Shown: positions 49,001 to 62,412 of the stretch, in pieces
Layout: the number at the start of each line of letters is the position of its first letter
Position numbering within the stretch: the first letter of the stretch is position 1
From: Pseudisothecium myosuroides
Lineage: Eukaryota > Streptophyta > Bryopsida > Hypnales > Lembophyllaceae
Reading direction: 5' to 3'
Length of the DNA: 64,000 nucleotides
NCBI GenBank assembly: GCA_951799445.1
Contig: OX637287.1
Coordinates: 47,459,724 to 47,523,723 of the forward strand
Position numbers and translations under genes: made by a program
Notes under the pieces: model-generated
Told to the model about the DNA's origin: nothing
Seen by the model: only the letters and a program-made list of their open reading frames with translations
The model's database searches: none

Positions 49001-50690
49001 GGTCCGCCCAATGTGATAATTATGGATCAAAAAGTCCAGATGCAAGATCACAAAAGCTTTTCCAATACACTTTTGCAATTCAAATCATTCCTTCTTCATC
49101 CTTCTCCCATTTTTGTAAAGATTCTTGGATTTTTGGACTGTTTGTTAAGGGATGTACCTAAACAAAGAATATCCATCGTTATAATCACGTCTCCAACCCA
49201 ACACATATATATGGCCACCCCCCTCCCTTGTGAGCTCCATTATCTTTCACTTCACTGGCACTTGAGATAATTCAACAAGCATTATTATTAATTTGTGAAG
49301 CTCATCACGTTCTTTTGGTTCCATCACTAAAGAATGATATGATGAAAATTGAACCACAAGAACAATTTCCTCCATATCCTTGTCTTGCATAGCCATCCTC
49401 CTATAAGATATTTAATAATAATCATCTGGTATATTATCCATTTACTTTCTTTTGAAATTCTTGGGACGTCGCTCTTTGTCAAAAATAAACGCATAAGTCT
49501 CTGATCCAATTATTGCTTGAGCTTCCTCAAATGATTTTTTCATCCTTTCTTTCTTCCTTGTTTTGGCATGCCTATTATGTCCATCATTTCCTCTCAAATG
49601 TCTTCCCCGTTTTTTTGTTTTTGTTTTTGTTTTCTTTTCCATATTTCAATATCAGTATGATGGTTCTGTACACATATAGCAACTTTACTTCATTCAAAAT
49701 TTAAAATTTAAAAAAAATATAAGTAATTTTTTGTTTTCCATTAACATCATCTTAACAAACCTTCATTCTTTCATTTTTTAAAATTTCTATCCTTTGAATA
49801 AAACAAGCTAAGATAGCAGTGCAGATGCCTAAATGGCTTGGTGCACATGAATTAGCTTTACTTTATTTAAAAGATAGAAATTCAAAAAATAAAAGTTGAT
49901 AGAGTGAATAAGAGCTTCATTGATTCAAGTTTGGTGCGGCATTGAACAAGTCTGAGTGTGGTAGGAAGACCAAAATTTGAGTACAAGACACACCAAATAC
50001 ATATGCAATTTTGAAATGAAAGATGACTTACTTTGACTTTGGATTCTCTTCTTCATATACATCCTCAAGACTTTCTTGCTTTTTGTTCAAAACAGAATTA
50101 AAATTATCAAAAGTTGTCATTACATTGCATGTCAAGATGCCAAACATACACAGTCACAGTCTACAAAAAATATCACTTTTCCTTGAGTCAATCCAAAGTA
50201 TTGAGATATAGGGATTTTTTTATCAAGAAGCTGATCAACATCATGTACTCAAAAGTCTAAAACCATTGTAAATCACAATGTGCACAATACAACTCCTCTG
50301 TTTCCACAATAACTTTGCAATATTGGCCGCCTAAAAGCCTAATCATCATTCCAATCGTGAAAAATAAAATATAGCTTAAACCAATACCAGGTATGTTAAG
50401 TAATGAACATTAATAAGCTACAAAACTGCAAGGTGGGATTACCTGAGAAGAAGCCCATTTTAATAGCTTTAAGAAATAACTTGTCTGACTAAACCCTAGT
50501 AAGCCACATGATTGTATCAAACCTGAATGCAAACTTTCAAAAATCTGACTTACTAGCTTCACTCGCCATTGAGTCATTCATGTAAATTAACAATCACTTA
50601 AATTAGATAACACTATCAATTTGATTCCGAAACAAATGATTTGAATTGATGGCTGATATGGAGTATAACAGTAAAGTCACCATTCTTGAC
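49001..50690. other. no gene recognised
   Basis: Only short, low-complexity frames (for example a Lys/Arg-rich 66-codon frame near 49.5 kb). No RNA or transposon ends seen. Confidence 0.35.
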
Positions 50691-50938
50691 CAACGGTGCT
50701 AGTATGTGAGCCCAAGAATGCGAGCTTGTGAGCATTGAGCCTACAATATAGGTACTTATAATATAGATACCACACACTATAGAAGGTGTATATATCATAA
50801 ACACCTATAATATGGGTATTTGTAACATATATATCCTATAATCATAGACAGTTTCTACAGTATATACACCTATAACATAGGTGTGTAGTATTCTAGGCTC
50901 ATAGGCTCACATTCCTATGCTCACATAATAGCAACCCT
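50691..50938. mobile_element. Mutator-like MITE, intact copy (248 bp)
   Basis: Flanked by the 11-bp direct repeat CCATTCTTGAC (50680-50690 and 50939-50949). Termini are imperfect inverted repeats (GGTGCTAGTATGTGAGC against GGTTGCTATTATGTGAGC), and the interior is itself largely palindromic. Duplications of 8-11 bp suggest the Mutator group. It is the empty-site counterpart of the split copy at 40189-41928. Confidence 0.8.
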
Positions 50939-51858
50939 CCATTCTTGACTATGGTTTTGCTAAAATAGAGCCAGCAATACATTTGAAACTTGATTCATAA
51001 CCTACTTCACTAGCGATGCCAAGTCATTGTGACACTAATTGAATGGCATCAAGTCTATATACATTTCAACAAGCTCCATCGATCTTCCCAAGCACATAGG
51101 ACAAGTCACACCTTCTTAATAATCTAAACAACATTCTCATCAATCCTCAAATGTATGTTTCTAAGTTTCCACGTAAAGAATTGCTTGGAGTTGATTTTCA
51201 ATTCAATTGCTTCATGTGAATTAATACTCCGCAAGTGATAATCACGAGATATATTTGAAAGCTGAGTAAATCAATCCAAATGGAATGGCACAATATTCTA
51301 GTTAGACCTTCTAGGTCTCACAAGTAAGTATTTGTAGCCCCAGAAGAATACAATTCTAATTGACTACAAGGCATACCAAGAGAAACTAACATCAATTGTT
51401 ATCACAAGATCCAAATAACTCGGAACAGAAATTAGAGACATTCTTCAAGTGTCTTAGTGGATGAGACTTATTATTGATATGCAAAAGAGCTAAATCAATT
51501 TCAGCTCAAATCTTAGGGTACATAAAACCTTGCAAAATGTGTCTACTCTAAACTTGAAATCTGTAGGATACTCCTCTTACCATTGGACTATTCAAAACTA
51601 TGTCTACAGTGATAGTCATTTAGTCTGAAGTCATTAAATAGAGAACATGTAGATTTAATGAAAGGAAGTACACGGGTATTTGTTTCATGATGAATCAATG
51701 TTTATTCATGATTTACAATCTCAATGGGGAGCAACAATATATTTCGCGATGAAGAAATTGATGGAGTTTTTAGGGCCTACAAAGTCGAATTGTTCAACCA
51801 AGTGCTCTTTTCCTTTCCAAAGCCATAGCCTGTTGGGCAGTGTCAACAAGAACAGACT

Positions 51859-53362
51859 CTCGGGGGATGCACTCATTGAAAAAAATAAGGATATAGGTGC
51901 AAACACCGGATATTTAAATGGGGGGTATTACTTTTTGTCCATTGATTATTCTGAGGTCTATCATTATATAATTTTCTAATTTGAACCATTAAGAAGGGGG
52001 CATACATTAATTATAATTTTTAATTGCCATGAATATGTCAAATGCTATATTGGTTCAATTTTTTTGCACTACTTGCAATTACAAAATTTGGTGTAGGGTT
52101 TAAAGTTCACAATTAGGGGGCTTCTTAACCATTTAGTGCTTTGAAGTCCAAAAATTCATATCTAATTCCACAAAGCTCCAAAAATATGAAACAACTTGAG
52201 TTAGATGCCAATTCTACTTGTCTTTCAAGGAAAATTTCCTGAAAAATATTTAAAGAAGTTTCACCTCCTCAAAATTCAATTTCAGCTCTTAAATGGGTAA
52301 TTTATGGACCTCTTACATTTTAAGCTCAATTTGTAATCAATTTCTCATTGATAGATTTTCAATAGCAAAATTGGTATTCAGGTAAAGTGCAGATATTTGC
52401 AACTTCAAAAATCATAATCCAATTGTAGGCTTTGTCATTATTTAGATTGTTTTATTTTTTTTGAAACAAATGAAACATATTTTTATTGCCAATGGTAAAA
52501 AGTAACTTACAAGCCAGCTAGCCACAAGTAGCCAAGGTGAATTGCCCCCATTGCTTGTTCCCCCAAGTCATTCTAGGGGTGCATGTAAAAAAAAAGCTCC
52601 CTACTTTGTATATGATTAATTTATCTTGTACAACCTTCCTCGCTAATTTTGGGGCTTTTGATTGCAAATATAAATTTAAAATTTGCAAATTTTATCATGC
52701 TTGCAAATTAAAAAAATCAACATTTTTCCTTGGGAGCGAGTGAGGGGGTCAATTCACCCAGGTTTTACAGGTGGCGTGGCCAGAAGAGAAACAAGACATA
52801 CATGACCAGACCAAGTAAGACTAGGGAAGAGAATATATATTAGGCTATCTAAATAACAAGTTTAGTCAACCATTCCATTCTAAATTTTTGATGATACTGC
52901 TTTTGGGAAAATGCATTTCTGAATGCACCCCCATAACTTATGTATTCACAATTTATTACTCACATGGAGTTATAACCACAACTTGTATATGGTAGGCTGA
53001 TACCCTCATTTAATTATGAGACTAAGAGTTGTAGATAAAATATAATAGGTCATCATAGCTTAAAAAATCTAAAATAAAAAGACAATGTAATATAAATGTG
53101 GGGTTAAATGACATCCTTAAACCCATAATTAAGACTTTTGACCCACTAAACTAATAAAAAAAGGAGATATTTTAAGTCTAAATTTTTTCTAATGCATCCC
53201 ATTATTCCACACCCTATAGTATTTATAATACAACCAATGACATTTTACATATGCTATAGTATAATCAATCAGTTTATAATTTTTAGCTCCAATGTTTTTT
53301 TGGCACCCTATCATTTGTTTACACGTAGTTTGCTACTTCTACCACTTACTGCACCCTCCGAG
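51859..53362. mobile_element. hAT-like non-autonomous element, copy 2 (1,504 bp)
   Basis: Colinear with copy 1 over its full length, with termini CTCGGGGGATGC and GCACCCTCCGAG. Flanking 8-mers AACAGACT (51851-51858) and AATAGACT (53363-53370) agree at seven of eight positions, consistent with an aged target duplication. Confidence 0.85.
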
Positions 53363-53370
53363 AATAGACT

Positions 53371-54750
53371 TAGGCTTGGATAGGTGCCTACTTCAACCTT
53401 AAAAAAACTACTCAACTTAAAAGTAATTTTGCATTTGGTGTTAGGAGAGAATAACTTTGTCAATGTATATTTGATCAATGTAACACTTAATATAAGTCAA
53501 TAAAGTGGAATGTCTCCTGTAAGTTGCACCGTCATATATATCTTCTCCAACTAGACCAGGCCCTCTAATTTTCAGATGATGTAAGTCAATGCACTATCTA
53601 CTTATCAAGCACAAATCTACTAGCAATTTTATACCAAGTGGTCCAAATGAAACAAGTAAATTATGCGTTTGAACTAAGTTAGTGTAGTAACTATAAATAA
53701 GAATACCCAGTGGACTTCGTGATAGTCAACGTTGTCGCATTATAAATGCCTACATGGTATAAAAATATATATTGATATGTTATTTTGATAGATTTGATTA
53801 TAATAATCCAAATAAAAGGATAACATCATGTTTAGTAGTTTCAAAGTGACACCTTTTCTTTTTGGAGCAGTCCATTTATTTAAGAAGAGGCATTCGTTTT
53901 AGAACTTCATCAATTTGATGTAATTTTTTTTGTTTTTCACTTTAAATTTTAGTATGTCAAATTGAAGGGGGGGGGTTGAGTCTCAAGACGATGAGCTTCA
54001 ACTGAAATTGAAATTTGAGTTTTCTTTATTACAACTGTCAAATCAGCCTCTTTTGCCATTAGATCTTGCATCGCTGCATGAGCACCCTTAAGCTAAAATT
54101 GGGCCTTCTCGATCACCAAAGCAAACTCGTGTGAAGCAGTAATGGCACGAAAATCTTCTACGTGACGCTCGAGCGTTGGTGATTTTGTTGCAAATCAGAT
54201 GTGTTGAACCTAGCAACCGAGAAGTGACATTTGAAGGGTATTTTGAGGGTCTAAACGATGATCAATATTTTTGTGTAATTAGGCTTATAAAAGGGAGTCG
54301 TGGCCACCGACGTTGGTTAGAGGGGCTGGTCCATTCTTTAACTAAGGCAAATCATGCAGAATACGTTGCAGCCACCGTTAAATGTATTCTCAAGTTTTTG
54401 TAGATGGAGTGATGCTTTTCCTTGGACTTTGATTTTTTACCTCTAATAAATATTTAATAAACATGCTAATAATTTATGTATTTTATTTTGTGTGTTTAAA
54501 GTCTTAGAAGGAAAAGATAGACATAATTGTCTTCTAGTGATTCTGAGGTAATTTATCTTTTTAATAAGGAATTGAATTTAGTTATATGATATGGTCAAAA
54601 TTTAATGACCAATGGGTAGTAGTATAGCCTTATGGTTAAGGTATGAATTAAAATCCACTTAATATGTGTGGTTGAAGGGAAAGATAAGGTGAAAAATGGA
54701 GAGGACACTATTCATCTTCCTCCTCACTGTTGATTTAGAAGACCAAAATG
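53371..54750. other. no gene recognised
   Basis: A 75-codon frame at 54176-54403 (plus) has ordinary composition but no recognisable family. A weak tRNA-like A-box near 54615 lacks a convincing B-box. Confidence 0.35.
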
Positions 54751-54829
54751 TTTGAGGAGTTATAGTGTGTTGTGTATTAAGAATTTTGAAATGAAAATTG
54801 GAAGAGTTGTGTATCATGATTTTGTGTTT

Positions 54830-55410
54830 TCAAAAAGTCTTTTTTTGCTTGAATTAAAGTTGAAAATCAAGATTTGTACTAGTTTGAGTGGAGAGAGTTC
54901 TGTTGCCTCCTATATGAAGGGGCAAGGACTTTGATTGGCCATAAAAAACGGACAGGTTTTTAGTTTGCAATGAATTTTTTTGATAATATAGAAAATTTTA
55001 TTAGCTTTTCATGAAGATATTATTTGTTCTATTTGAAGCTTTTATGAGTGAGTTGTAAGTATAAAAATGAAGAGGGGTCTGTTGCTCCAATTCTAGAAAT
55101 CAAAACTTTGAGTGGCCATAGAAGTTGAAGAGAGTGTTAAAGTGATTTGAGATTTAAAAAAAAGGTAAAATATTATGTTAGCTCTTTATGAAGCTATCAT
55201 TCATTCTATATGAAATTTTTATGAGTGAGTTGTGAATGTTAAAGTGAATAAGAATTTGCTGTGCTTAATTCTAAAGGCCAAAATTTTGGGTGGACATAGA
55301 AGTTAAACATAGTGTTAGATTAATTTGAAATTTGAAAGAAAAGTAAAAAATTGTATTATCTTTCCAAAAAACTATCATTCATTTCATTTGAACTGTGGAT
55401 GAAATGATGG
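54830..55410. repeat. 180-bp tandem repeat, about three diverged copies
   Basis: ATGAGTGAGTTGT(A/G)A and preceding AGCT(T/C)TT(C/T)ATGAAG motifs recur near 55000 and 55180, with a third partial match near 55357, a spacing of 177-180 bp. Each unit includes a TTTGAGTGGCCATAGAAGTT-like segment. Confidence 0.7.
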
Positions 55411-56180
55411 CAATAAATCAAAGTTCAGCTAAAGAATTACAGTTGGAGAAGATTTTGAAGACTTGTGTGTTGTGCCTTTGTCTTTCCTTGTGAACTTTGT
55501 TGTTGCAGGTGACATAGGTTAAATCATTGTTTAGCCTCATTTTGTGTTGTAGCAACGAAGTAGGGTTCTTTGCTCACATGGTCATGACTTGCTCTGTTCT
55601 CACGGTAAGATTGGGTTGATGACCAACAAATCATAAGTTTGAAAATTTAGGAGCCATATTTACTGACAATATTTTGTGGTATGTTGTCGGTTCTACATGT
55701 CCCGTATCTCATAGTTTTTTTTATTCCTACTTTAACCTATGAGCCAACCTAAAGCCTACACATGATAGGCCAAAAAACGTAGTAGTTTCATGACAGTATA
55801 GAAGATTCAAGAAACAAGATTCAAGATTTATACACAACTTCTTTTGTTTCTAAGCCATTCCTAGTCGCAGCCAAGATCTCCGTGATTTCCAAGGCAAAGC
55901 TCTCTTTACTCGACACCGTAGTGTAAAAATCTCATCCTCGGAGGAATTAACGTCTACTAGCTCTATTGAATAAGGTCAAAAAAGAAATTTTTCTTCAAAC
56001 TTCAAACATTATAATCTTTTGATTTGTGCGTTCAAAAGTTTAAAAAAAATTTCCACACATTTATACAATAGTCTAATACAAATTTGTTCAAAAAATAAAA
56101 AATTCATTTTTTTCTCACTGTCCTATAAAGAAGCAATTTTTTATAATTTCTATCTGAAATATGCCTTTGGACTTTAGAGG

Positions 56181-57102
56181 TTAACCCCTAAAGTCCCAAG
56201 GCCATTTTTCCATCAAAAACCACTCAAAACTGCCATTTCTATAGCAAAGAGCAAAAAAAAAATTTAATGTTTTTTTTGCATATTTAACCATAGGATCTTG
56301 TACTAGACTAGTGTAAGAACGCGTAGAAGAAATTTCAGAAACTTTGACCATGTAGATTGCAAGGTATTTGCATTTAAAGTGAAGGAATCAAGTTTTTTTG
56401 CACCTTGTTCAACTACATTTTTTGGCTTTGAACCTTTTTAACTTAAATTTTTTGCTCTAATGATTTTGAATTTCTAATTTTATATGATGAAGAATTGAGT
56501 TGAGAATCTAGGAAAAAAATTCAAAAAACACACACTTAGTTTTCACTCATCAATAAATTATTAAATAGAAGTAGGTTCAAGATTGAAAGAAAAATTAAAT
56601 CATTAATAGCTCTAAGATAGACTGGAAATATTCTAATCTCAACGGTGAGATTGTTCTAGCAAAAAATCTTAACCTTGTAAAATTTTTTTTTTGAAAAATT
56701 GTCAAAATTGAGTTCAAAAATGAATCCTACAAGTTATTTTTTCAAGAAGATGCTCTAATTGCCCAAAAAATAAGATTGTCTATAACTTTTGCATAACAAA
56801 TCCAAATGGAATGAATCAAAGCTTCCCATGTAGATAAAAATAAAATCTATATGAAACACATTTTTAAAATTTTTAATTTAAAGTTTTTGTGAGGTTTTTT
56901 TTGTGCCCGCCGAACAAAATTTGGAGGTTTTGTGCCATAACTTTTGCTCCCGGGTACTGATAAAAATTACATTTTTTGAAAGCTAAGATGATTTTCTATC
57001 TTCACAAAAAAATTCAGAAAATTACAACAAATATTGAGACCGTAGGAGCCTACCCGAAATCCATTTTGTCCCCTGAGGGGGCAACGGGACTTTAGGGGTT
57101 AA
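56181..57102. mobile_element. TTAA-bounded non-autonomous element, 922 bp (best copy)
   Basis: Perfect 17-bp inverted termini TTAACCCCTAAAGTCCC...GGGACTTTAGGGGTTAA. It is homologous to the truncated copy at 11503-12218 and to the ends of 36359-38418. Immediately to its left, CTTTGGACTTTAGAGGTTAA is the right end of another family member sharing the same TTAA. Confidence 0.8.
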
Positions 57103-57687
57103 AGTAGGAAGTCTATAAAGCGCCTGAGCTCTAAAATCGTTGATCTCCTAAAATGTAAACTATTTATACATATTTCTTTTTCATTGTACCAATAATGTAA
57201 CATTAGTTTACATTTTAAAAAGTGGGCAATTTTAGAGCCCATTGCACTTCAATTTCAAAAATTCATAAATAATTTCACAGAGCTCCAAAAAATATGAAAC
57301 AATTTGAATTTGATTCCAACTCTATTTGTCCATTTTAAGAAAAATTTACTAAAAAATATTTCAAGAAGTTTCACATCCCCAAATTTAGTTTTAGCTCTTA
57401 AGTCCATAAGTTCCTTGAATATGTTTTCCCAAAAAACGTTCTAAAATTGCCATTTTGAGCACAAGTACCAAAATTTTGGAAAAAAAACATTTCTGGACAC
57501 ATGTAACCATAGGATCTTGTAGTACGCTAGTTTGAGAAGATGTGGAAAAAATTTCAGAGTTTTCCACTATGTGGATTGCAAGATATTAACGTTTGAATTG
57601 ACAAAAATTCTTTTTTTGGTCCTGCAAAAAACCAGGCAACTATACTTCACAAGTTCACATTTGTATGAAAAATTATCCAAAATGGTG

Positions 57688-57854
57688 CATTAGAAGAAGT
57701 TTCGGGCCTCGAAGAGGCTATTAACAGATGATTTTCGGCACCCTTGCGATGCAATTACAGAATAATTAAAAAATTATTTTTTTATTTTTTTAATATTTTA
57801 AAAATATATATATATTATATTATTTTAATTTATTTAAAAAAATTTAAAATTAAA

Positions 57855-57910
<56 letters not shown>

Positions 57911-58066
57911 TTAAAAAAATTAAAAAAATTAAAAAGTCTGACGTGGCACTAGTAGTGCCGCATCAGCACCCGAAATCAAATAATTTTTTATTTGAATTTT
58001 TTCTGCAATTGCACCCGGGGGGGTCAAAACTCGCGGCCCCTTCGGGGGCTGAAATTTCTTGTAATG
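57688..58066. mobile_element. CACTA-like MITE with poly-A and (TA)n core, 379 bp
   Basis: The left terminus CATTAGAAGAAGTTTCGGG and right terminus (reverse complement) CATTACAAGAAATTTCAGCC form inverted repeats of about 25 bp resembling CACTACAAGAAAT termini of CACTA elements. The centre holds an A-run of about 20 and a (TA)n microsatellite (57872-57903). Confidence 0.65.
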
Positions 58067-58074
58067 GTTACTCT

Positions 58075-59650
58075 TTGGATTCATTCTTTAGGGCAAGTTG
58101 GCTACATGCTTGAAAATTTTTTAAATCATTTGGAATTGTATAACATATAGGAAAAAAATAGTAAATAGAAAGAAGTAGATAATGATTCAAAACACTAAAT
58201 TGTTAAAAAGTTAATTATGGAATTGAGAAATGCCAAGATTTTCCAATGGTTGTAATGTTGTAATAAACAATCTTTACCAGATGATTTTTTTTTCCCAAAA
58301 ATATTGAAAATTGAGTGAAATAAACAACTTCAAAGTTTATTTTAGAATAAAAAATCCATAATTGCCCGCAAACTAAAAGTCCTCATAACTTTTGACTCAT
58401 TGATCTAAATGGAATGATCTAAAGCTTTCCACATATATATAAATCTAAGGAACCAGTTTCAAATTTTTATTTCTAAAAAAAGTGATTTTTTTAATCTGCC
58501 CAAATTGTTTGGCTAAGATAAAAAAAAGTAACATATGCCACATTAAACTATTTCTGAACTATTCAATGAATTTTGGACTAAACACTGGGAGATCTTCTGA
58601 AGAAAAACAACAACAAGAGATCTCTTGATGTTTGTATAGATCTCCGGATGTTTTGTATTGATCTCCTGATGTTTTGCATAGAAATCTTGATGTTTTGGAT
58701 TATCTCTTGATGACCATTTTCTTTTCTCCCAATGACCATTATTAATTTTGGACTTTCAAAAGTCCAAAAGTAGTTGAATGTGGCATACATATTAAGCCAT
58801 AATTTATTACTCATACTCCCAAATGTCATAAAATTTTGTTTACATAAAAGATCATCTCAAACCTCCTGTGAATAAATGTCAATTTTTGTCATACAGATTC
58901 CAATGGTTCATATAAACGTATAAGTAACGTGGGCTTTGAAGTGTCTCATTCGCACATAGACATCAATCATTATGACAATATGTATATCATGTCTCTTCCC
59001 TGTATAATACCATCATATTAACCCCTAAAGGATCAATTTGCTATTTTTAGCAACATAGAAATTTTGGGCAGGTATGTGTGATTGGAGATTTCCATAATTT
59101 AGGCTAAAATTTTAATCGAAGGTGGGGACAAAGAATATCTTTCATATCCACTAAATGTTATGACATTTGGAAATAGTAGTCAAAAGTTATGGCCTCATAT
59201 ATTGTTTGTTTCTCAACTCGGGCAGTCCGGGTAGATTTTAAAAAAAAACTTTTTTCAAAAACAAAATTTAAAACTGGTTTATAAGGTTTATATATACATG
59301 AAAAGCTTTGAATCATTCCATTTTGATCAATGAGTCAAAAGTTATGAGGAGTTTTTGTTTCTGGGCGTTATGAATTCTCTACTCTAAAATAAACTTTGAA
59401 GTCCTTTATCTTACTCAATTTTTAATATTTTTTGAAAAAAAATAAAATCATAGGATGTAGATTGTTTATTACAGCATTGCAACCATTGGGATTGAAATTT
59501 TTCAATTCCATAATTAAATTCTTAACAATTTTGTATTTTGAATGATTCTTTGCTTCTTTCTACTTATTATTTTTTTCCTATATATTGTACAATTCCAAAT
59601 GATTTTAAAATTTTAAAAATATAGCTAACTTGTTTAGGAAAGATAATTCA
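58075..59650. repeat. large inverted repeat, arms about 450-570 bp
   Basis: Segment 58080-58545 recurs in inverse orientation at about 59200-59650. Examples are GGAATGATCTAAAGCTTTCC against AAAGCTTTGAATCATTCC, and TTGGAATTGTATAACATATA against TATATTGTACAATTCCAA. The left end of the TTAA element (59018) lies between the arms. Confidence 0.75.
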
Positions 59651-61984
59651 AAGAAGCACCACCATTTTGGACATTTTTTCATAAAAAGGGAGCTTGTGAA
59701 GTGCAACTAAGGTACCCCCGCCTTAACCGACTGAATAAGGAATTCTGACATGATCCGGAGTAGTGAAGGCAAAACAAATATTTTTCAGAGGTACATTGAT
59801 AGAAATGACATGGATTGCAAAAAAATTGGTAATTTTATCGCTTGAACTGAAATTACTCTGAATTTTGGGAGGCAAAAAGTGCGCCGGACCCATGGCCAAA
59901 GTGTAGACTCTTCCAATTCCGATCATTCAATAACTTTTTACCTAATCATTATTTCCTATTTTTTTATTCACAACTTGGAACATGTGTCATGTATTTATTA
60001 GTTCCAACCTTGAAAACAAAAAAAAACCCGCATTCTAAGCGTGGTCAGAAATACGTGCACCTATAGGTCGGGAATGGGTCACTGGTCGGGAATGGGGGGG
60101 GGTACCTTACCCTGTTTTCCGCATGGCCAAAAAAATGATTTCAATGGATTTGAATGCTTTTATCTTGCAATTGGCATAGTGGAAATTTCTGAAATTTTTA
60201 CCACATGTTCTCAAGTCAGCATACTAGAAGATCTTACGGTTACCTGTGTCAAAAAAGTTTTTTCCAAAAATTTGGTACTCATACTAAAAATGGCAGTTTT
60301 TGAGAACTTTGATGAAAACATAGTCATGGAACTTTAGGGATTAATGGGGCACAAAATTCGTGTGTAACCAATTCCGTGCAAATTATGTGTCTAAATAATG
60401 CTTGACAAAACTGTCATGGATTACGTATTGAATCAATTTGTACGGAATCTGTGCAATATAAATACTAATTGAAAGCTTGGCACAGAATCCGTGTAATTTT
60501 GCCATGTTAGTCCTTGGTCCTAAAATCTTGTTATGAAATTTTTGTGCTTGTTTTGGCATTACTAATAAATAAAAATTATTTAACTTAATTATTCACAATT
60601 CGGTATTTTTTTCAGTCAACAGACTTTGGAGGTCATTTGGACATAATAGAACAACTTTTCTTTTTAAACTTTAAATTGACAGAAGTTGTGATTTCAAGCT
60701 AAATTTCATCTCCAACTCTAGAAGAAAACTTTGTCGGAACCCACAAAACCATGTGGGAGTGGTTTTGTTGAGTTTCTAGTTTCCAACGCAAAATTCTGCA
60801 GAATTCCAGCACAAAAACGCATTCCAATGCAAAAATCTGCATTGGAAAGGGTCATTGCAAGAAAGACCGGTACTGAAACATTGTCACAAAGCAAGTGCGG
60901 AAGCTTCCTTTTGCTATAACTGTTGCAGCATGACTCGCATGAATTTGAAATTTTTATTGGAGATGCCTCTCTTGAGTTTAATTATATCTCATATTTTTCA
61001 AAAAATTTCAAAAATCATTTTATATTTAAAAATCATTTAAACTAATATGTCACGTTTTGAGTTTTAAGGATTTTTAGTACTATGGAGTTCCCAAATTTAA
61101 TGATTTAGAGTTGAAATTTCTACGGTCTATTCCCATAGTAGGAAGTCATGATCCTACAAAGAGGCATCAAAAAATATTATATTTTATATCCTCTACGTCC
61201 ATGCAAAGAAGGCTCCCTTACGCGCGCAATTCTGTATGTTGAAGATGGTTTCAAGATAATTTTTTTGGTGAAATCTCTTCAAAATAAAGTCTTTCCAAAT
61301 GGAAAATTTTTAGTTTCTTTGAAAATTGTTTTTCCTATTTTGTACAAATTAAAACGTCAAACTATGTATTTTCTTCAAAATTTCAGTTCACACATTTTTG
61401 TGAATAACTTTTTATCTTGATTTTTTTTAGGTCTGAAATTTTGGTGATTTTCTATTTCTAGTGTTATACTAATTATCCTTATTTTATTTTATTTAAAAAA
61501 ATTCATATGCAAAAAGCTCATAGTACTGGAAGTACTAGCCAAAAACAACCAAAGTGGAACAAAATTAGCCAGTCATTCTTGCAACGACCCGAAACTAGGA
61601 ACTCAACCAAACCAATCCCACATGGTTTTGTAGGTTCCAATGCAGTTTTCTTCGAGTGCAAAAATCCATTTGAGATTTTGTGCCTCCAATCAAAAGTTAT
61701 AGGCAAAGTTCAGAGAGGGTTTGGAAGGGACATCTTTTTTTCATTTTCAAACATCTTCTCTGAATTTTGTCCATAACTTTTGATTGGAGGCTCCAAATCT
61801 CAAATAAACTTTTGAAGATGAAATTTAACTTGATTTTACAAAAAAAAATTGTGAAAAGTTTTCTAAAAAAATTGTTCTACTATGTCCAAATGGCCTCCAA
61901 AGTCTGTTGACTATAAAAAGCAAATGAAAAACAATTGCAAAAACTACATATATAAAATTCTACATGCCATATTATCACATAAAA

Positions 61985-62103
61985 GTTCACATAGTGCAAT
62001 GGTAAAGAACGTTGGACCTCACCATGAGGTTCAAGGTTTGAAACCCCATGGTTGTGCCCACCCGCATGGTGGGCATTTCAAAAAAAAACAAAAAAAAAAA
62101 CCA
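61985..62103 (+). mobile_element. tRNA-derived SINE-like element
   Basis: An A-box-like TAGTGCAATGGTAAAG is followed 35 bp later by a B-box-like GGTTTGAAACCCC, then a C-rich hairpin (GCCCACCCGCATGGTGGGC) and an A-rich tail. CCATAT occurs just before (about 61966) and right after the tail (about 62101) and could be a target duplication. Confidence 0.55.
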
Positions 62104-62412
62104 TATATATATGTATATAATTTATTTGTCCAAAACAACGTTTACTTCATGGAAAAAAACCCGGATACATTGGTGTTTAAAAGTGTCAAATCTGCACAAT
62201 TACAATGCATGGTTCAATGATATGAAGTGGCATGACTTCCATTCATATCAATCTAATACATCAAATGCACGAAAGTTGTGGATGTCTCTAATGCACGGAA
62301 TCCGTGCGGTAATGGTACGTAGGTATAAATTCACAACTTCCGTACAATATTTGTGTTGAAAAATTGTCCTCCCTCTAATTCGAGATGATAATCCTCGTCC
62401 ACAATTTCTATC

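Noticed and set aside
54605..54675. tRNA-like sequence (TAGCCTTATGGTTAAGG)
   Set aside because: The A-box resemblance is fair but no B-box of GGTTCRA type follows at the right distance.
57859..57903. A-run plus (TA)n read as a retroelement tail
   Set aside because: It is central in an inverted-terminus element rather than terminal, with no retroelement body next to it.
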